A DNA stretch of 64,000 nucleotides from Gammaproteobacteria bacterium (GTDB lineage Bacteria > Pseudomonadota > Gammaproteobacteria > Pseudomonadales > Azotimanducaceae), in assembly GCA_004357385.1 (NCBI GenBank), contig SMWF01000051.1:1-64000 (forward strand), written 5' to 3'. Position 1 is the stretch's first letter. The number at the start of each line of letters is the position of its first letter. The position numbers and the translations under genes were made by a program. Below, piece by piece: positions 8,268-16,868 of the stretch. The notes under the pieces were generated by a model. The model was not told the DNA's origin. It searched no databases and saw only the letters and a list, made by a program, of their open reading frames with translations.

Positions 8268-9323
8268 TCAGCGGATGGTGTCGAGCAGTTTAACCGCGGC
8301 GGCGGATAAACCGAGTTCGTCCTTATCAAGCGGGTGATACCAGCGCCGCGAGCCTTCCTCCTGAACGGTGTGCGGCGTTCTGGCGAGATAGACCTGCACG
8401 GGTTCGATGTTCAGATGAAAATGGGAAAACGTGTGGGTGAATACGGGCCGGATGGTGGTGTTGAACACGATCGTTGCGTCGAGTCCGAGTTCCTCCAGCA
8501 ACCGGTCGGGGTCGTAATCGGCGTTGCGTTCCGGTGGGGTCCAGAGGCCGCCCCACAAGCCGGACGGCGGGCGGCGTTCGAGCAGGCAGCGACCGGCCGG
8601 GTCGATGATCAGGAACATACGCACGTCGCGCGTGGGCAGCACCTTGCGCGGTCGCGGTTGGGGATACGTATCGACAGCATCCGCTTCCAGGGCGGCGCAG
8701 CGTTTACTTACGGGACAGTGATCGCAGTCGGGCGAACTGCGCGTGCACACCGTCGCGCCCAGATCCATGATCGCCTGGGTGAAATCGCGCAGTTTCGCTT
8801 GTTCCTTTGGCGTGTGGGTCTCTGCGTGCGCCCACAGGGCTTTTTCGGTCGCGGCTTTCCCGGGGGGACCGTCGACACAGTGGAACCGCGCGAGCACGCG
8901 CCGAACATTACCATCGAGTATGGGCGCGCGGATTTCGAAAGCACTTGCGAGGATCGCGCCCGCGGTAGAGCGGCCGATGCCGGGCAGCGCCTGGAGCGCA
9001 TCGATGTCTTCTGGAAGTCGTCCGTCGTGTTGTTCGATCAGCGCCTGAGCAGAAGCGTGCAGGTTGCGAGCGCGGGCGTAGTAGCCGAGCCCGCTCCACA
9101 GATGCAGCACGGCGTCCTGGTCGGCGGCCGCCAATGCCGAGACGCTCGGAAAGCGTTCGACGAAGCGGAGGTAAAACGGCAGCGCCGTTGCAACCTGGGT
9201 TTGCTGCAGCATGATCTCGGACACCCAGATGCGGTACGGATCGCGTGGTTCGCTTTGCCACGGCAGATCCTTGCGACCGTGCTTGTCGTACCAGCGAACC
9301 AGCCGTCCGGCAAACCAGTCCAT
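8268..9323 (-). CDS. mutY: A/G-specific adenine glycosylase MutY
   Basis: This 351-residue base excision repair enzyme removes adenine mispaired with 8-oxoguanine. It has the catalytic Glu in EIMLQQTQV, a helix-hairpin-helix [15 protein letters not shown] with the catalytic Asp shortly after ([11 protein letters not shown]), and a 4Fe-4S ligand set with spacing C-X6-C-X2-C-X5-C near residues 190-206. The C-terminal NUDIX-like domain that reads 8-oxoG follows. Its ATG overlaps the stop of the AsmA gene upstream by one base (TAATG), so the asmA-mutY-yggX genes form one operon. Confidence 0.98.
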   Translation of the reverse strand: MDWFAGRLVRWYDKHGRKDLPWQSEPRDPYRIWVSEIMLQQTQVATALPFYLRFVERFPSVSALAAADQDAVLHLWSGLGYYARARNLHASAQALIEQHDGRLPEDIDALQALPGIGRSTAGAILASAFEIRAPILDGNVRRVLARFHCVDGPPGKAATEKALWAHAETHTPKEQAKLRDFTQAIMDLGATVCTRSSPDCDHCPVSKRCAALEADAVDTYPQPRPRKVLPTRDVRMFLIIDPAGRCLLERRPPSGLWGGLWTPPERNADYDPDRLLEELGLDATIVFNTTIRPVFTHTFSHFHLNIEPVQVYLARTPHTVQEEGSRRWYHPLDKDELGLSAAAVKLLDTIR

Positions 9324-11395
9324 TACTGCTGCTGTTGCTGCTGTTGCTGTTCGGTCTGTTTCAGCAGGATGCCGAAGCCCTTGAGCAGCTCCCGGGCCGC
9401 GTCCTGATATTCCTCTGGAACCTGTTCTTCGATTACCTCGTCGAGCCGCTGGGTGGCTTCGCTGCCCGCCTGACCCGTCAGGGCGTCGGCGATCAGGTTT
9501 TTCACTCCGGCTTCGTCGGCACGACAGGTGGGGCCGGTGCTGGGACCCTTGCAGCGGAGCGGGATCGCCAGGCCCATCAGCATCGAGTTGATCTGGAAGG
9601 TGTTCAATTCGGGTTCGTCCCGGATGGTGAGATCGATGTACATGTCCATCACGTCTGCGAAGGGGTCGTAGGTGCCGTTCATGGACAACGCCATGTTGTC
9701 CAGGGCGATGTCGAGCGTGTGCTTCTGTCCGTCTACGGTCCAGTCGCCGGTCAGGCGTTGATAGTTCAGCCGCTCGGGCCAGGCGTCGATCCGCTCGCTA
9801 CCGCCGGCCAATTGCGCGATCACCTGAACGGCTCGCTTCAGCTGGGTAATGTCAATGGTGCCCTGGCCTCCGTCGAAGCGGCTGCGTCCAGTGATGGAGT
9901 TCACCAACTCGCGTTCGGTGTTGCCACGCATCTCGAACTCGCCGTTGGCCAGCAGCAATGCTGCCCAGTAAAGCTTCTGATCGAGCCAGGTCATGAGCGG
10001 TTCGCTGTCGACCTTCGACAAGACCGGAGTGACGCGCCACAGCGGTTCGTCCCGGCGTGCGTCGATAGTGATGTTGCTGGTCGCCGTGCCACCGAAGAAT
10101 GACGGCATACTGAGTGCCGCTTCGATCAGTCCGGCGCGGTTCGTCGTTTCGATGCGGGTGTCGGGAAAGTGAGCGCCGTTGTACACCAACTTGGCGATCG
10201 TCAGGGTGCCGCGCCAGTCGATGCCGCGCAGCGCTTCGAGGGGCAACAGCGGCTCCGGGTCGGGTGCCTGGGTGGCTGGTGGCGTGACCGCCGCGGCGGC
10301 GACCAGACCGAGCAGTCCAGGGCCGCCCAGCGCGACCGTTGCAGCGGGCTCGGACTCCAGCACGATGGAGTCGATGTCCAACGCGAATTCGACCGATGGC
10401 AGGGATCCTTGTGGAGATCCGAACGTGTAGGTGAGAGAACCCGTGGCCTGGCTGGCGTACACATCTACGCTCAGATTGGACAGACGCACCCGTTCGTCTT
10501 GTGGGTCGAGCGTTGCGTCGAAATCGAATCCGAATCCGACCGCGCCGTCGTGCTCGATCTCGAGCACTCGCAGCAGGGCGGGGATCGGTTGCTTGAGCAA
10601 TTCCAGACGACCGCGCACGTCCGGCACGGTGCTCAGTTCGCTGGCCGCCAGCGAAAAGGTGAAGAGCGCATCCGCCAGGGTCAGGGTCCCGTCGGTGATG
10701 TCCCAGCGGGTGAAGGCTGCGTCGGTGCGCAGCGTGGCATCCAATTCCACGTCCAGAGTGGCAGCTGCGCTTGCCTCCGGAGCCCCCGGCGGCGCTGAGA
10801 TGTGTGCTCGAACGGAAAGCGGAATGGCCTGGCCGGGGGCGAGTCCGGAGAGGCGAAGCGCATCGATTTCGACCCTCGTGTGATCGCCGTCCACCGTGTA
10901 GTCGATGACCGAGTTGGTGAGGGCGATGCCACCGATCTCCCAGTTGGTAGGGGTGGTGGCAGAACCCGGTGGCGGGATCGGGACTGGCGGTGGTACGTCT
11001 GCGTAGCCCGGAGGCGTCCAGTTCGCCACATCACCGGTCTGGACGAGCTTCGCCTGCAGCCCGTCTATGACTATGCCGTCGATTTTGAGTTTCGGGTTGG
11101 CGGACAGCAGTGGCAGCAGATCGGCATCCAGGCGTAGTTCGGCGACGTGCAGCAACGGGGCGTGGTCCGGGTCGTTCCAATCGGCCGAGACATCTGCTGC
11201 AAGTAGCTGAACCGGGGGCCACAGACGCCACGCGAGCTCGCCGGAGATGCGGATTTTCAGCCCCGTCTGATCTTCGATCAGGGCAATGAGTTCGGGTTTG
11301 AATCGGTTCGGGTTGCTTAGTGCCCAGGCCAGCAATCCGCTGACCAGGACCAAGGCCACCAGCAGGCCGAGAAAAAATCTGCGCATGTACCGCAT
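9323..11395 (-). CDS. AsmA family envelope protein
   Basis: A 690-residue protein with one N-terminal membrane helix (about residues 5-26), then a long periplasmic region that opens with the AsmA pattern 'NPNRFKPELIALIEDQTG' and ends with the family C-terminal module (GQGTIDITQLKRAVQ and later LAIPLRCKGPSTGPTC). AsmA-type proteins are thought to bridge the two membranes and move phospholipids. The gene sits upstream of mutY, as is frequent in gammaproteobacteria. Oddly, it ends in eight glutamines coded by a CAG/CAA run that reaches the stop codon. The ATG at 11395 follows a GGCGGAT-like site. Confidence 0.9.
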   Translation of the reverse strand: MRYMRRFFLGLLVALVLVSGLLAWALSNPNRFKPELIALIEDQTGLKIRISGELAWRLWPPVQLLAADVSADWNDPDHAPLLHVAELRLDADLLPLLSANPKLKIDGIVIDGLQAKLVQTGDVANWTPPGYADVPPPVPIPPPGSATTPTNWEIGGIALTNSVIDYTVDGDHTRVEIDALRLSGLAPGQAIPLSVRAHISAPPGAPEASAAATLDVELDATLRTDAAFTRWDITDGTLTLADALFTFSLAASELSTVPDVRGRLELLKQPIPALLRVLEIEHDGAVGFGFDFDATLDPQDERVRLSNLSVDVYASQATGSLTYTFGSPQGSLPSVEFALDIDSIVLESEPAATVALGGPGLLGLVAAAAVTPPATQAPDPEPLLPLEALRGIDWRGTLTIAKLVYNGAHFPDTRIETTNRAGLIEAALSMPSFFGGTATSNITIDARRDEPLWRVTPVLSKVDSEPLMTWLDQKLYWAALLLANGEFEMRGNTERELVNSITGRSRFDGGQGTIDITQLKRAVQVIAQLAGGSERIDAWPERLNYQRLTGDWTVDGQKHTLDIALDNMALSMNGTYDPFADVMDMYIDLTIRDEPELNTFQINSMLMGLAIPLRCKGPSTGPTCRADEAGVKNLIADALTGQAGSEATQRLDEVIEEQVPEEYQDAARELLKGFGILLKQTEQQQQQQQQ

Positions 11396-11476
11396 GCCTA
11401 TCCGCCTGACGACGGGCGGGATTATACGGGCAAGCGGCGGGCGCGCCCTCGTGTGTTAGATCGGCGGAGGGTCGAA

Positions 11477-11782
11477 TCAGACTTCGGTCGGGTTGGGTCC
11501 GGTTTCGGGTGCCGCGGCCGGTCCACCTGAAAGACGCCGGGTCCAGAATTTGAGATGCAGCCAGCGTGGCCAGCGGGGCGCGAGATCGGACTGCCGCCGG
11601 CAGGATTCGACGTAACGTTCGCGGCTGTCATTGGCCTCGCGATGGGTGGTGTACGGGCCCATCGTCGCATTGCCGCGTATCCGGAAGTACCAGCTGCCGT
11701 CTTCGTGCTCAAATACGCGGTCCGTGTTCATAACCAATTGATCGATAATCTGTTCGCAAATCGAGAAGAAGTATTCGACCAT
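11477..11782 (-). CDS. Small DUF6316-like protein
   Basis: A 101-residue protein whose middle reads DRVFEHEDGSWYFRIRGN followed by GPYTTHREANDSRERYVES. This is a 'written, processed and exposed strand' pattern that I associate with the DUF6316 family of pseudomonads (an aromatic-rich W-Y-F strand, then GP-[FY], then an alpha helix). The function of that family is unknown. A shorter start at Met18 (84 residues) matches the family layout about equally well; neither has a strong ribosome binding site. The tail is rich in Pro, Ala and Thr. A long upstream extension of the same open frame is antisense to the next gene and was not used. Confidence 0.6.
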   Translation of the reverse strand: MVEYFFSICEQIIDQLVMNTDRVFEHEDGSWYFRIRGNATMGPYTTHREANDSRERYVESCRRQSDLAPRWPRWLHLKFWTRRLSGGPAAAPETGPNPTEV

Positions 11783-11860
11783 AGCTTTGGGGGCCTGTTG
11801 TAACGTGCTTGTAAGCGAAGTTAGTCTAGGTGGCAGACATGACGAAGAGGTGACAATGGA

Positions 11861-12256
11861 ATGTCCGGAGTAGGCAGCTGGGATCCTGAAGCATCCGCGA
11901 TCGACGATGAGTTGCTTGGCCAGTTGATGGCGGTTCGCGAGCAACTCGAGGACAGCGATCTGGGGCTCGAGCCGGAGGTGGTGACGCGGCTGGCCGGGTG
12001 CATGCGCAGTGGCGCCGAGGCCTGGCAGGATGCAGCCGCCGCGCACGATGATGAGGAACTCGTCACATTGATTCAGGTATTGACGGTTGCGGAGGCGAAA
12101 CTGCAGGGCTGCGAAGCCGGCGCCCAATCGCCGGTGATCGCGCTCGCCGCAGAATTGCGCCGCCGCCATGCCTATCCGGATGACCTGACCGCGTGGATCA
12201 AGGCACACACCACCAATCGCTTCCTGCCCCACGGCAGCCTGTTGGACAAGCTCTGA
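11861..12256 (+). CDS. Conserved-type hypothetical protein upstream of hisB
   Basis: A 131-residue soluble, acidic, helical protein with no signal peptide. The middle ([19 protein letters not shown]) and the C terminus ([20 protein letters not shown]) look like a small helical bundle of the kind seen as conserved hypotheticals in pseudomonads, but I cannot name the family. It precedes hisB by 40 bases in the same direction and may be co-transcribed with it. A TATACT motif between the two genes (12259-12264) could serve hisB separately, but no matching -35 box is visible. Confidence 0.75.
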   Translation: MSGVGSWDPEASAIDDELLGQLMAVREQLEDSDLGLEPEVVTRLAGCMRSGAEAWQDAAAAHDDEELVTLIQVLTVAEAKLQGCEAGAQSPVIALAAELRRRHAYPDDLTAWIKAHTTNRFLPHGSLLDKL

Positions 12257-12296
12257 GCTATACTGCGCGCCGCGAAACGCCAACCAAGGACGCACC

Positions 12297-12890
12297 ATGA
12301 CCTCGCGCACGGCGAGCGTTGCCCGTGACACCCTGGAGACCCGAATCAGCGTGACCGTCGATCTCGACGGAACCGGGAAGTCGGATCTGGTGACCGGACT
12401 ACCGTTTCTCGAGCACATGCTCGATCAGGTGGCGCGGCACGGCATGTTGGACCTGACCGTCAAAGCCGATGGGGATCTCGAGGTCGATGCCCATCATACG
12501 GTCGAAGACATCGGCATCACCCTGGGTCAGGCGGTAGCGAAGGCCGTGGGCGACAAAAAGGGTATCCAGCGTTACGGGCATGCTTATGTGCCGCTCGACG
12601 AGGCGCTGACGCGGGTGGTCATCGACTTCTCCGGTCGGCCCGGACTGGTGTTCGACGTGGAATTTACCCGGCCGCGGGTCGGCGATTTCGATGTCGACCT
12701 GTTCCGGGAATTCTTTCACGGGTTTGCCAACCATGCGATGGTGACCCTGCACATCGACAATCTGCGCGGCGACAACAGTCATCACCAGGCGGAAACGGCC
12801 TTCAAGGCGTTTGGTCGGGCGCTGCGTATGGCGGTGACGCTGGATTTGCGGTTGGGGGACGCGACGCCTTCGACCAAGGGCGTGCTTTAG
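12297..12890 (+). CDS. hisB: Imidazoleglycerol-phosphate dehydratase
   Basis: This 197-residue monofunctional HisB catalyses step 6 of histidine synthesis. Two metal-binding repeats are clear: [16 protein letters not shown] with [16 protein letters not shown], and [14 protein letters not shown] with [18 protein letters not shown]. The start has AAGGA seven bases upstream. The protein lacks the N-terminal histidinol-phosphatase domain found in enteric HisB, as expected outside the Enterobacterales. It is followed after 3 bases by hisA, without the hisH gene that normally lies between them. Confidence 0.98.
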   Translation: MTSRTASVARDTLETRISVTVDLDGTGKSDLVTGLPFLEHMLDQVARHGMLDLTVKADGDLEVDAHHTVEDIGITLGQAVAKAVGDKKGIQRYGHAYVPLDEALTRVVIDFSGRPGLVFDVEFTRPRVGDFDVDLFREFFHGFANHAMVTLHIDNLRGDNSHHQAETAFKAFGRALRMAVTLDLRLGDATPSTKGVL

Positions 12891-12893
12891 CCT

Positions 12894-13631
12894 GTGCTGG
12901 TGATCCCGGCGATCGACCTCAAGGACGGTCGTTGTGTGCGATTGCGTCAAGGCAGGTTCGACGACGTAACGGTGTTTTCGGACGATCCGCTGGCCGTGGC
13001 CCAGCAGTGGTTCGATGCGGGTTGCCGCCGGCTGCATCTGGTGGATCTCGATGGCGCGGTGGCCGGCGCCCCGCGCAACGATAGGCTGGTGCGAAAGATC
13101 TGCGAGGTAGCGGGCGCGGTCCCGATTCAGGTCGGTGGCGGGATTCGCGATCAGGCCACCATCGCCGCCTATCTCGATGCGGGGATCAGCCAGGTCATCG
13201 TTGGCACCCGTGCGATCGCTGATCCTGAGTTCCTGGCAGAGGCCTGCTCGACCTATCCCGATCGCATCATCCTCGGGTTGGATGCGCGCGACGGTCTGCT
13301 TGCCACGGACGGCTGGGAAGCAACGTCCACGACGCGTGCTGTGGATTTCGCCCGGGCTGCGGCGGCCCATCCGCTGCACGCCATCGTTTATACAGACATT
13401 GCCCGCGATGGCATGCTGAGCGGGCTGAACGTCGCGGCGACGGTCAGCCTGGCGGAGGTGGCTGGCATCCCGGTGATCGCTTCGGGGGGAGTCAGGAACC
13501 TGGACGATCTGGCGGAACTGGACCAGGCGGCGCGGGCCGGCGGCGGAGTCGTGCTTGGCGCGATTACCGGACGTGCGCTATACGAAGGAACCCTGGAGTT
13601 TCGAGCCGCGCAAGCGCTATTTGATGCCTGA
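12894..13631 (+). CDS. hisA: ProFAR isomerase (HisA)
   Basis: A 245-residue TIM barrel that isomerises the phosphoribosyl-formimino intermediate of histidine synthesis. Start VLVIPAIDLKDGRCVRL (GTG codon), catalytic Asp8 in AIDLKDG, the phosphate-binding QVGGGIR near residues 79-85, the second catalytic Asp in YTDIARDGMLSG, and IASGGV near the end. It directly follows hisB. Downstream, hisF is absent; instead a gene on the opposite strand overlaps the last 68 bases. Confidence 0.98.
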   Translation: MLVIPAIDLKDGRCVRLRQGRFDDVTVFSDDPLAVAQQWFDAGCRRLHLVDLDGAVAGAPRNDRLVRKICEVAGAVPIQVGGGIRDQATIAAYLDAGISQVIVGTRAIADPEFLAEACSTYPDRIILGLDARDGLLATDGWEATSTTRAVDFARAAAAHPLHAIVYTDIARDGMLSGLNVAATVSLAEVAGIPVIASGGVRNLDDLAELDQAARAGGGVVLGAITGRALYEGTLEFRAAQALFDA

Positions 13632-14415
13632 CGGGCACGTCGACCAGGGCGCGTACCGGCACGAGCTGAAAGCCCCGCGATGCCAACGATGGCAACTCGC
13701 GTTCCAGCAAACTCAAGGTCTCATCGTGCGGATGACCGATCAGCACCGCAAATCCCTGGCGCCGCGCGAGGCGTAGCGCGCGATCGAACTCACGGGCGAT
13801 CGCCCGGGGTTCTACCACGTGATCGAGAAACACGTCGCGCTTGACGCTGGGCACGCCCGCCGCCCGGGCACTTTCTCGTGCCACGGTTTCATGGGTAGTG
13901 CGGCTGTCGAGAAAGAACAGTCCATGGGCATGGACTTCTTCCATTATCCAGGCCATCGACCTGGGGCTGGTCGTGAGCAGGCTGCCGGTATGATTGCTGA
14001 CGCCGATGGCGTGTGGCACCCGCGACAGCGACTTGCGCAGCGCTTTGCGGACCAGTGCGCGGTCCATTGTGGTCGTCAGCGTACCGGGTATCTGTCGGCG
14101 GTCGTGCTGCGCCTGCATCGGCTGATGCAGAATCACGTCTTTGCCCGCGTCCCGGGCCCGTGCCGCCAGTGCGGCAGCGTTGCGGGTGAACGGTAGCACC
14201 GCCAGGGTCACCGGCCCGGGCAGCGCGATCACCCGTGCGCCCGTGGTCAGTGAATAACCGATATCGTCGATGATGATCGCGATACGCGGCGCACGGGTAT
14301 CCGCCTGCGCCGCAAAGGCGCAGGTCAGCAGGGCAACGGCGCACCAAAGGCCCGCGTTGCAAGCGGCTCTCGTCACGTGTGTCGTGTCGTCCTTCCCCGG
14401 TTCCTGCGCACCCAA
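13564..14415 (-). CDS. Divergent polysaccharide deacetylase family protein
   Basis: A 283-residue exported protein of the YibQ-like family (deacetylase fold, NodB-related). A hydrophobic export segment lies at about residues 22-38, followed by PRIAIIIDDIGYS, the HQPMQA segment, GVSNHTGSLLTT and LFFLDSRTT, which match the family's four conserved blocks. The enzymatic activity of this family is unproved. It lies upstream of ctpA and envC on the same strand, the usual order in pseudomonads, which suggests a role in peptidoglycan or septum remodelling. Its last 23 codons overlap hisA tail to tail. Confidence 0.88.
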   Translation of the reverse strand: MGAQEPGKDDTTHVTRAACNAGLWCAVALLTCAFAAQADTRAPRIAIIIDDIGYSLTTGARVIALPGPVTLAVLPFTRNAAALAARARDAGKDVILHQPMQAQHDRRQIPGTLTTTMDRALVRKALRKSLSRVPHAIGVSNHTGSLLTTSPRSMAWIMEEVHAHGLFFLDSRTTHETVARESARAAGVPSVKRDVFLDHVVEPRAIAREFDRALRLARRQGFAVLIGHPHDETLSLLERELPSLASRGFQLVPVRALVDVPVRHQIALARLETPGFLRIAHVR

Positions 14416-14496
14416 CGCGATCGTCGAGTCGCAGTTAGTCTCTTCTCAGGATACTGCGCGGTGCCGGGACGGTGCAATGCACCGGGTACAGATCAG

Positions 14497-15657
14497 TCAG
14501 CCGCGCGGGGTTTCCTTTAGCAGGCGGAGGGCCTCGGCGACGAGCAGATCGCTCGAGTCGTCGTCGTTGGGCTCGATCTCGATATCGGGCTGAATCCCGA
14601 GTTCCTGAATGGAGCGTCCACTCGGGGTGAAGTAGAGTGCCGTGGTCAGCTTGATTGCGCGGTTGTTGTCCAGCGGCACCACCGTCTGAACCGACCCTTT
14701 GCCGAAACTGGGGGTCCCCAGGACCAGTGCGCGGCCGTGGTCCTGCAAAGCGCCGGCGACGATTTCCGAGGCCGAAGCCGAGCCTCGGTTGATCAACACC
14801 GCCAAGGGTGCTCCGGCCAATCGATCGGCCCCCGCAGCGGTGTAGCGCAATGTCGACGATGGCTTGCGCCCCTCGGTGTAAACGATCAGTCCCTCCTCGA
14901 GAAAGGTGTCGGCCACGGCCACGGACGCCTGCAATACGCCGCCCGGATTGTTCCGCAGGTCCAGCACCAGACCCGATAGCGCCCGGTGTTTCTGAAGCTC
15001 GGCCAATGCGCTCTCGAGGTCGCGCCCGGTGCGGGTCTGGAACTGAGAGATGCGGACGTAACCGTAACCCGGTTCCAGTTCACGGCTGCGAACGCTGTTG
15101 ACGCTGATTGTTCGCCGGGTAATGTCGAAGTCGAGTGTTTCTTCGGTTCCTTCGCGTCGGATGGCCAGCGTCACCGCACTACCTGGGTCGCCACGCAACA
15201 GGTTGACGACCTCGCTGAGCGTTTGCCCCTTTACTGGATCGTTGTTGACCCGGATCAGCATATCGCCGCTACGCAGGCCCGCTTGTTGGGCCGGACTGTC
15301 GTCAATGGGCGCGATCACGGTGACGCGGCTCTCGACCAGGCCCAGTTCAACACCAATTCCGACGAACCGGCCCGTGGTCTGCTCGGTGAGGATGGCGAGT
15401 TGGGCTTCGTCGAGAAACGTGGAGTGAGAGTCGAGTCCCCGCATGACGCCGCGCATCGCATTGTCGAACAGCTCCTCGTCGTTCACGGGCTCGATGTAGT
15501 CGTGCCGAATCGTCTCTATGAGGTGGGCGAAGTCTTTCATGTCGGCGTCTGGACCGTTCGTGCGCAGGTCGAGGTGGCGGTGGGCGGCCACCCCCAGGGT
15601 GATGCCGCCCACGATGCTCACGATTACTGCCAGTTGTGTGACGACGCGAGGTTGCAC
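14497..15657 (-). CDS. ctpA: Carboxy-terminal processing protease (S41)
   Basis: A 386-residue periplasmic protease with an N-terminal signal or anchor (residues 8-26), a PDZ domain near 95-175 (GIGVELGLV, SGDMLIRVNNDPV), and the S41 core with VLDLRNNPGGVL, the GSASASE segment (292-298) that carries the nucleophilic Ser, and the general-base Lys320 in PSFGKGSVQ. CtpA-type enzymes trim lipoproteins and peptidoglycan hydrolases. It is followed upstream on the transcript by envC, with which it probably works in cell-wall turnover. Confidence 0.96.
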   Translation of the reverse strand: MQPRVVTQLAVIVSIVGGITLGVAAHRHLDLRTNGPDADMKDFAHLIETIRHDYIEPVNDEELFDNAMRGVMRGLDSHSTFLDEAQLAILTEQTTGRFVGIGVELGLVESRVTVIAPIDDSPAQQAGLRSGDMLIRVNNDPVKGQTLSEVVNLLRGDPGSAVTLAIRREGTEETLDFDITRRTISVNSVRSRELEPGYGYVRISQFQTRTGRDLESALAELQKHRALSGLVLDLRNNPGGVLQASVAVADTFLEEGLIVYTEGRKPSSTLRYTAAGADRLAGAPLAVLINRGSASASEIVAGALQDHGRALVLGTPSFGKGSVQTVVPLDNNRAIKLTTALYFTPSGRSIQELGIQPDIEIEPNDDDSSDLLVAEALRLLKETPRG

Positions 15658-15704
15658 CTGTTGCTCCGTTCTAGTCGGTTCTACTCAATGCCATACAGTT
15701 CGGG

Positions 15705-16868
15705 TCAGCGCCGGGATAGCCAGCCCAGCGGATCGCGGGGGGTTCCGCTGGCACGGATTTCGAAGTACAGCCCGCTGTCCGGTTGACCGCCGCTGGTGCC
15801 GGCGGTGGCAATCGGTTCACCGCCCTCTACCCAGTCTCCGACGTTCTTGTACAGCACGTCCGTGTGTGCGTAAAGCGTCATGTAGCCACCGCCGTGGTCG
15901 ACGATGGTCAGCAGACCGAAGCCACGTAGCCAGTCCGCGAACGCCACCCGTCCGCTATGGATTGCCCGAACCTCGCTGCCGTCCGCCGCCTCGATGAATA
16001 CACCTTGCCACTTCAGCCGGCCGCCGGCCCGCTCCTTGCCGAATCGCTGGGTCACCCGGCCACGGACCGGCCACGGCAATGCGCCACGGCTGTTCACGAA
16101 CGTGTCGCCGTCCAGCCGCTGGGCGCGGCGGGCCAGTTCCTCGACCAGTGATTCGAGGCGTGTCTGATCCGCGGCCAGCCGGGTACGTTGCGCTGCGCGG
16201 TCGTTCATTTCTGACGTCAGGCGACCGAGCAGCGCGCTGCGTTCCTGCTTGCGTTGGCCGAGGTCTTGGCGCCGCTCGTCGAGTTGCTTCTGCTGGGCCG
16301 CCAGGACCTGTTCGCTGTTGCGTGCCCGTTCCACGTTCACATCCAGCGCGGCCAGCGTTGCCTCATAACCGGCCAGGGATTCGGCCCGCGCGGCCGACAG
16401 GTAGCGGTGATAGCGCATCATCCGCGCGAATTCGTCGGGGCGTTCCTGGTTCAGCAGCGACTTGAAGAAGTCATCGCCGCTCAGATGGTAGGCGGAGGCC
16501 AGGTGCTCGGCAATGCGCTGGGCCTGCTCGCGCCTCACGGATTGCAACCGCGATTGTTCGGCGTTCAAGATTTCGAGCTCCGCACGACGCGTCTGCAGGT
16601 TGGTTTCGATGGTACGAATTCGAGCCGCCGTTGCCGCGACGTGCTGATCGGTATTGCGCAGTTCGCGCTGCCACGTGCGTTGGCGCCGTTCGGCATCGCT
16701 CATCCAGGCGTCGAGCGCGTTCAGACGGCGGGTGATTTCCTGCAACTCTTCGCGCGCATCGGTTGCGTGTTCCGCGGCTTGAAGCGGCGCCAGGATGCTC
16801 GTGATCAACAGCAGGCCGAGCCCACATTTCCAGTGCGCGCGCAGCCTGTGTCGGTCAGGCGCGGGCAC
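15705..16868 (-). CDS. envC: EnvC-like murein hydrolase activator (degenerate LytM domain)
   Basis: A secreted protein of about 387 residues: signal segment, a long coiled coil (about residues 35-245), then an M23/LytM domain. The LytM metal ligands are missing: the usual H-x-G-x-D reads QGVFIEA, and H-x-H near the end reads LYFEIRAS. Such degenerate domains activate amidases rather than cut peptidoglycan. The start is uncertain. A GTG at 16868 overlaps the gpmI stop by 14 bases and is preferred; the frame is also open from a TTG at 16889. The order gpmI-envC-ctpA is conserved in pseudomonads. Confidence 0.92.
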   Translation of the reverse strand: MPAPDRHRLRAHWKCGLGLLLITSILAPLQAAEHATDAREELQEITRRLNALDAWMSDAERRQRTWQRELRNTDQHVAATAARIRTIETNLQTRRAELEILNAEQSRLQSVRREQAQRIAEHLASAYHLSGDDFFKSLLNQERPDEFARMMRYHRYLSAARAESLAGYEATLAALDVNVERARNSEQVLAAQQKQLDERRQDLGQRKQERSALLGRLTSEMNDRAAQRTRLAADQTRLESLVEELARRAQRLDGDTFVNSRGALPWPVRGRVTQRFGKERAGGRLKWQGVFIEAADGSEVRAIHSGRVAFADWLRGFGLLTIVDHGGGYMTLYAHTDVLYKNVGDWVEGGEPIATAGTSGGQPDSGLYFEIRASGTPRDPLGWLSRR

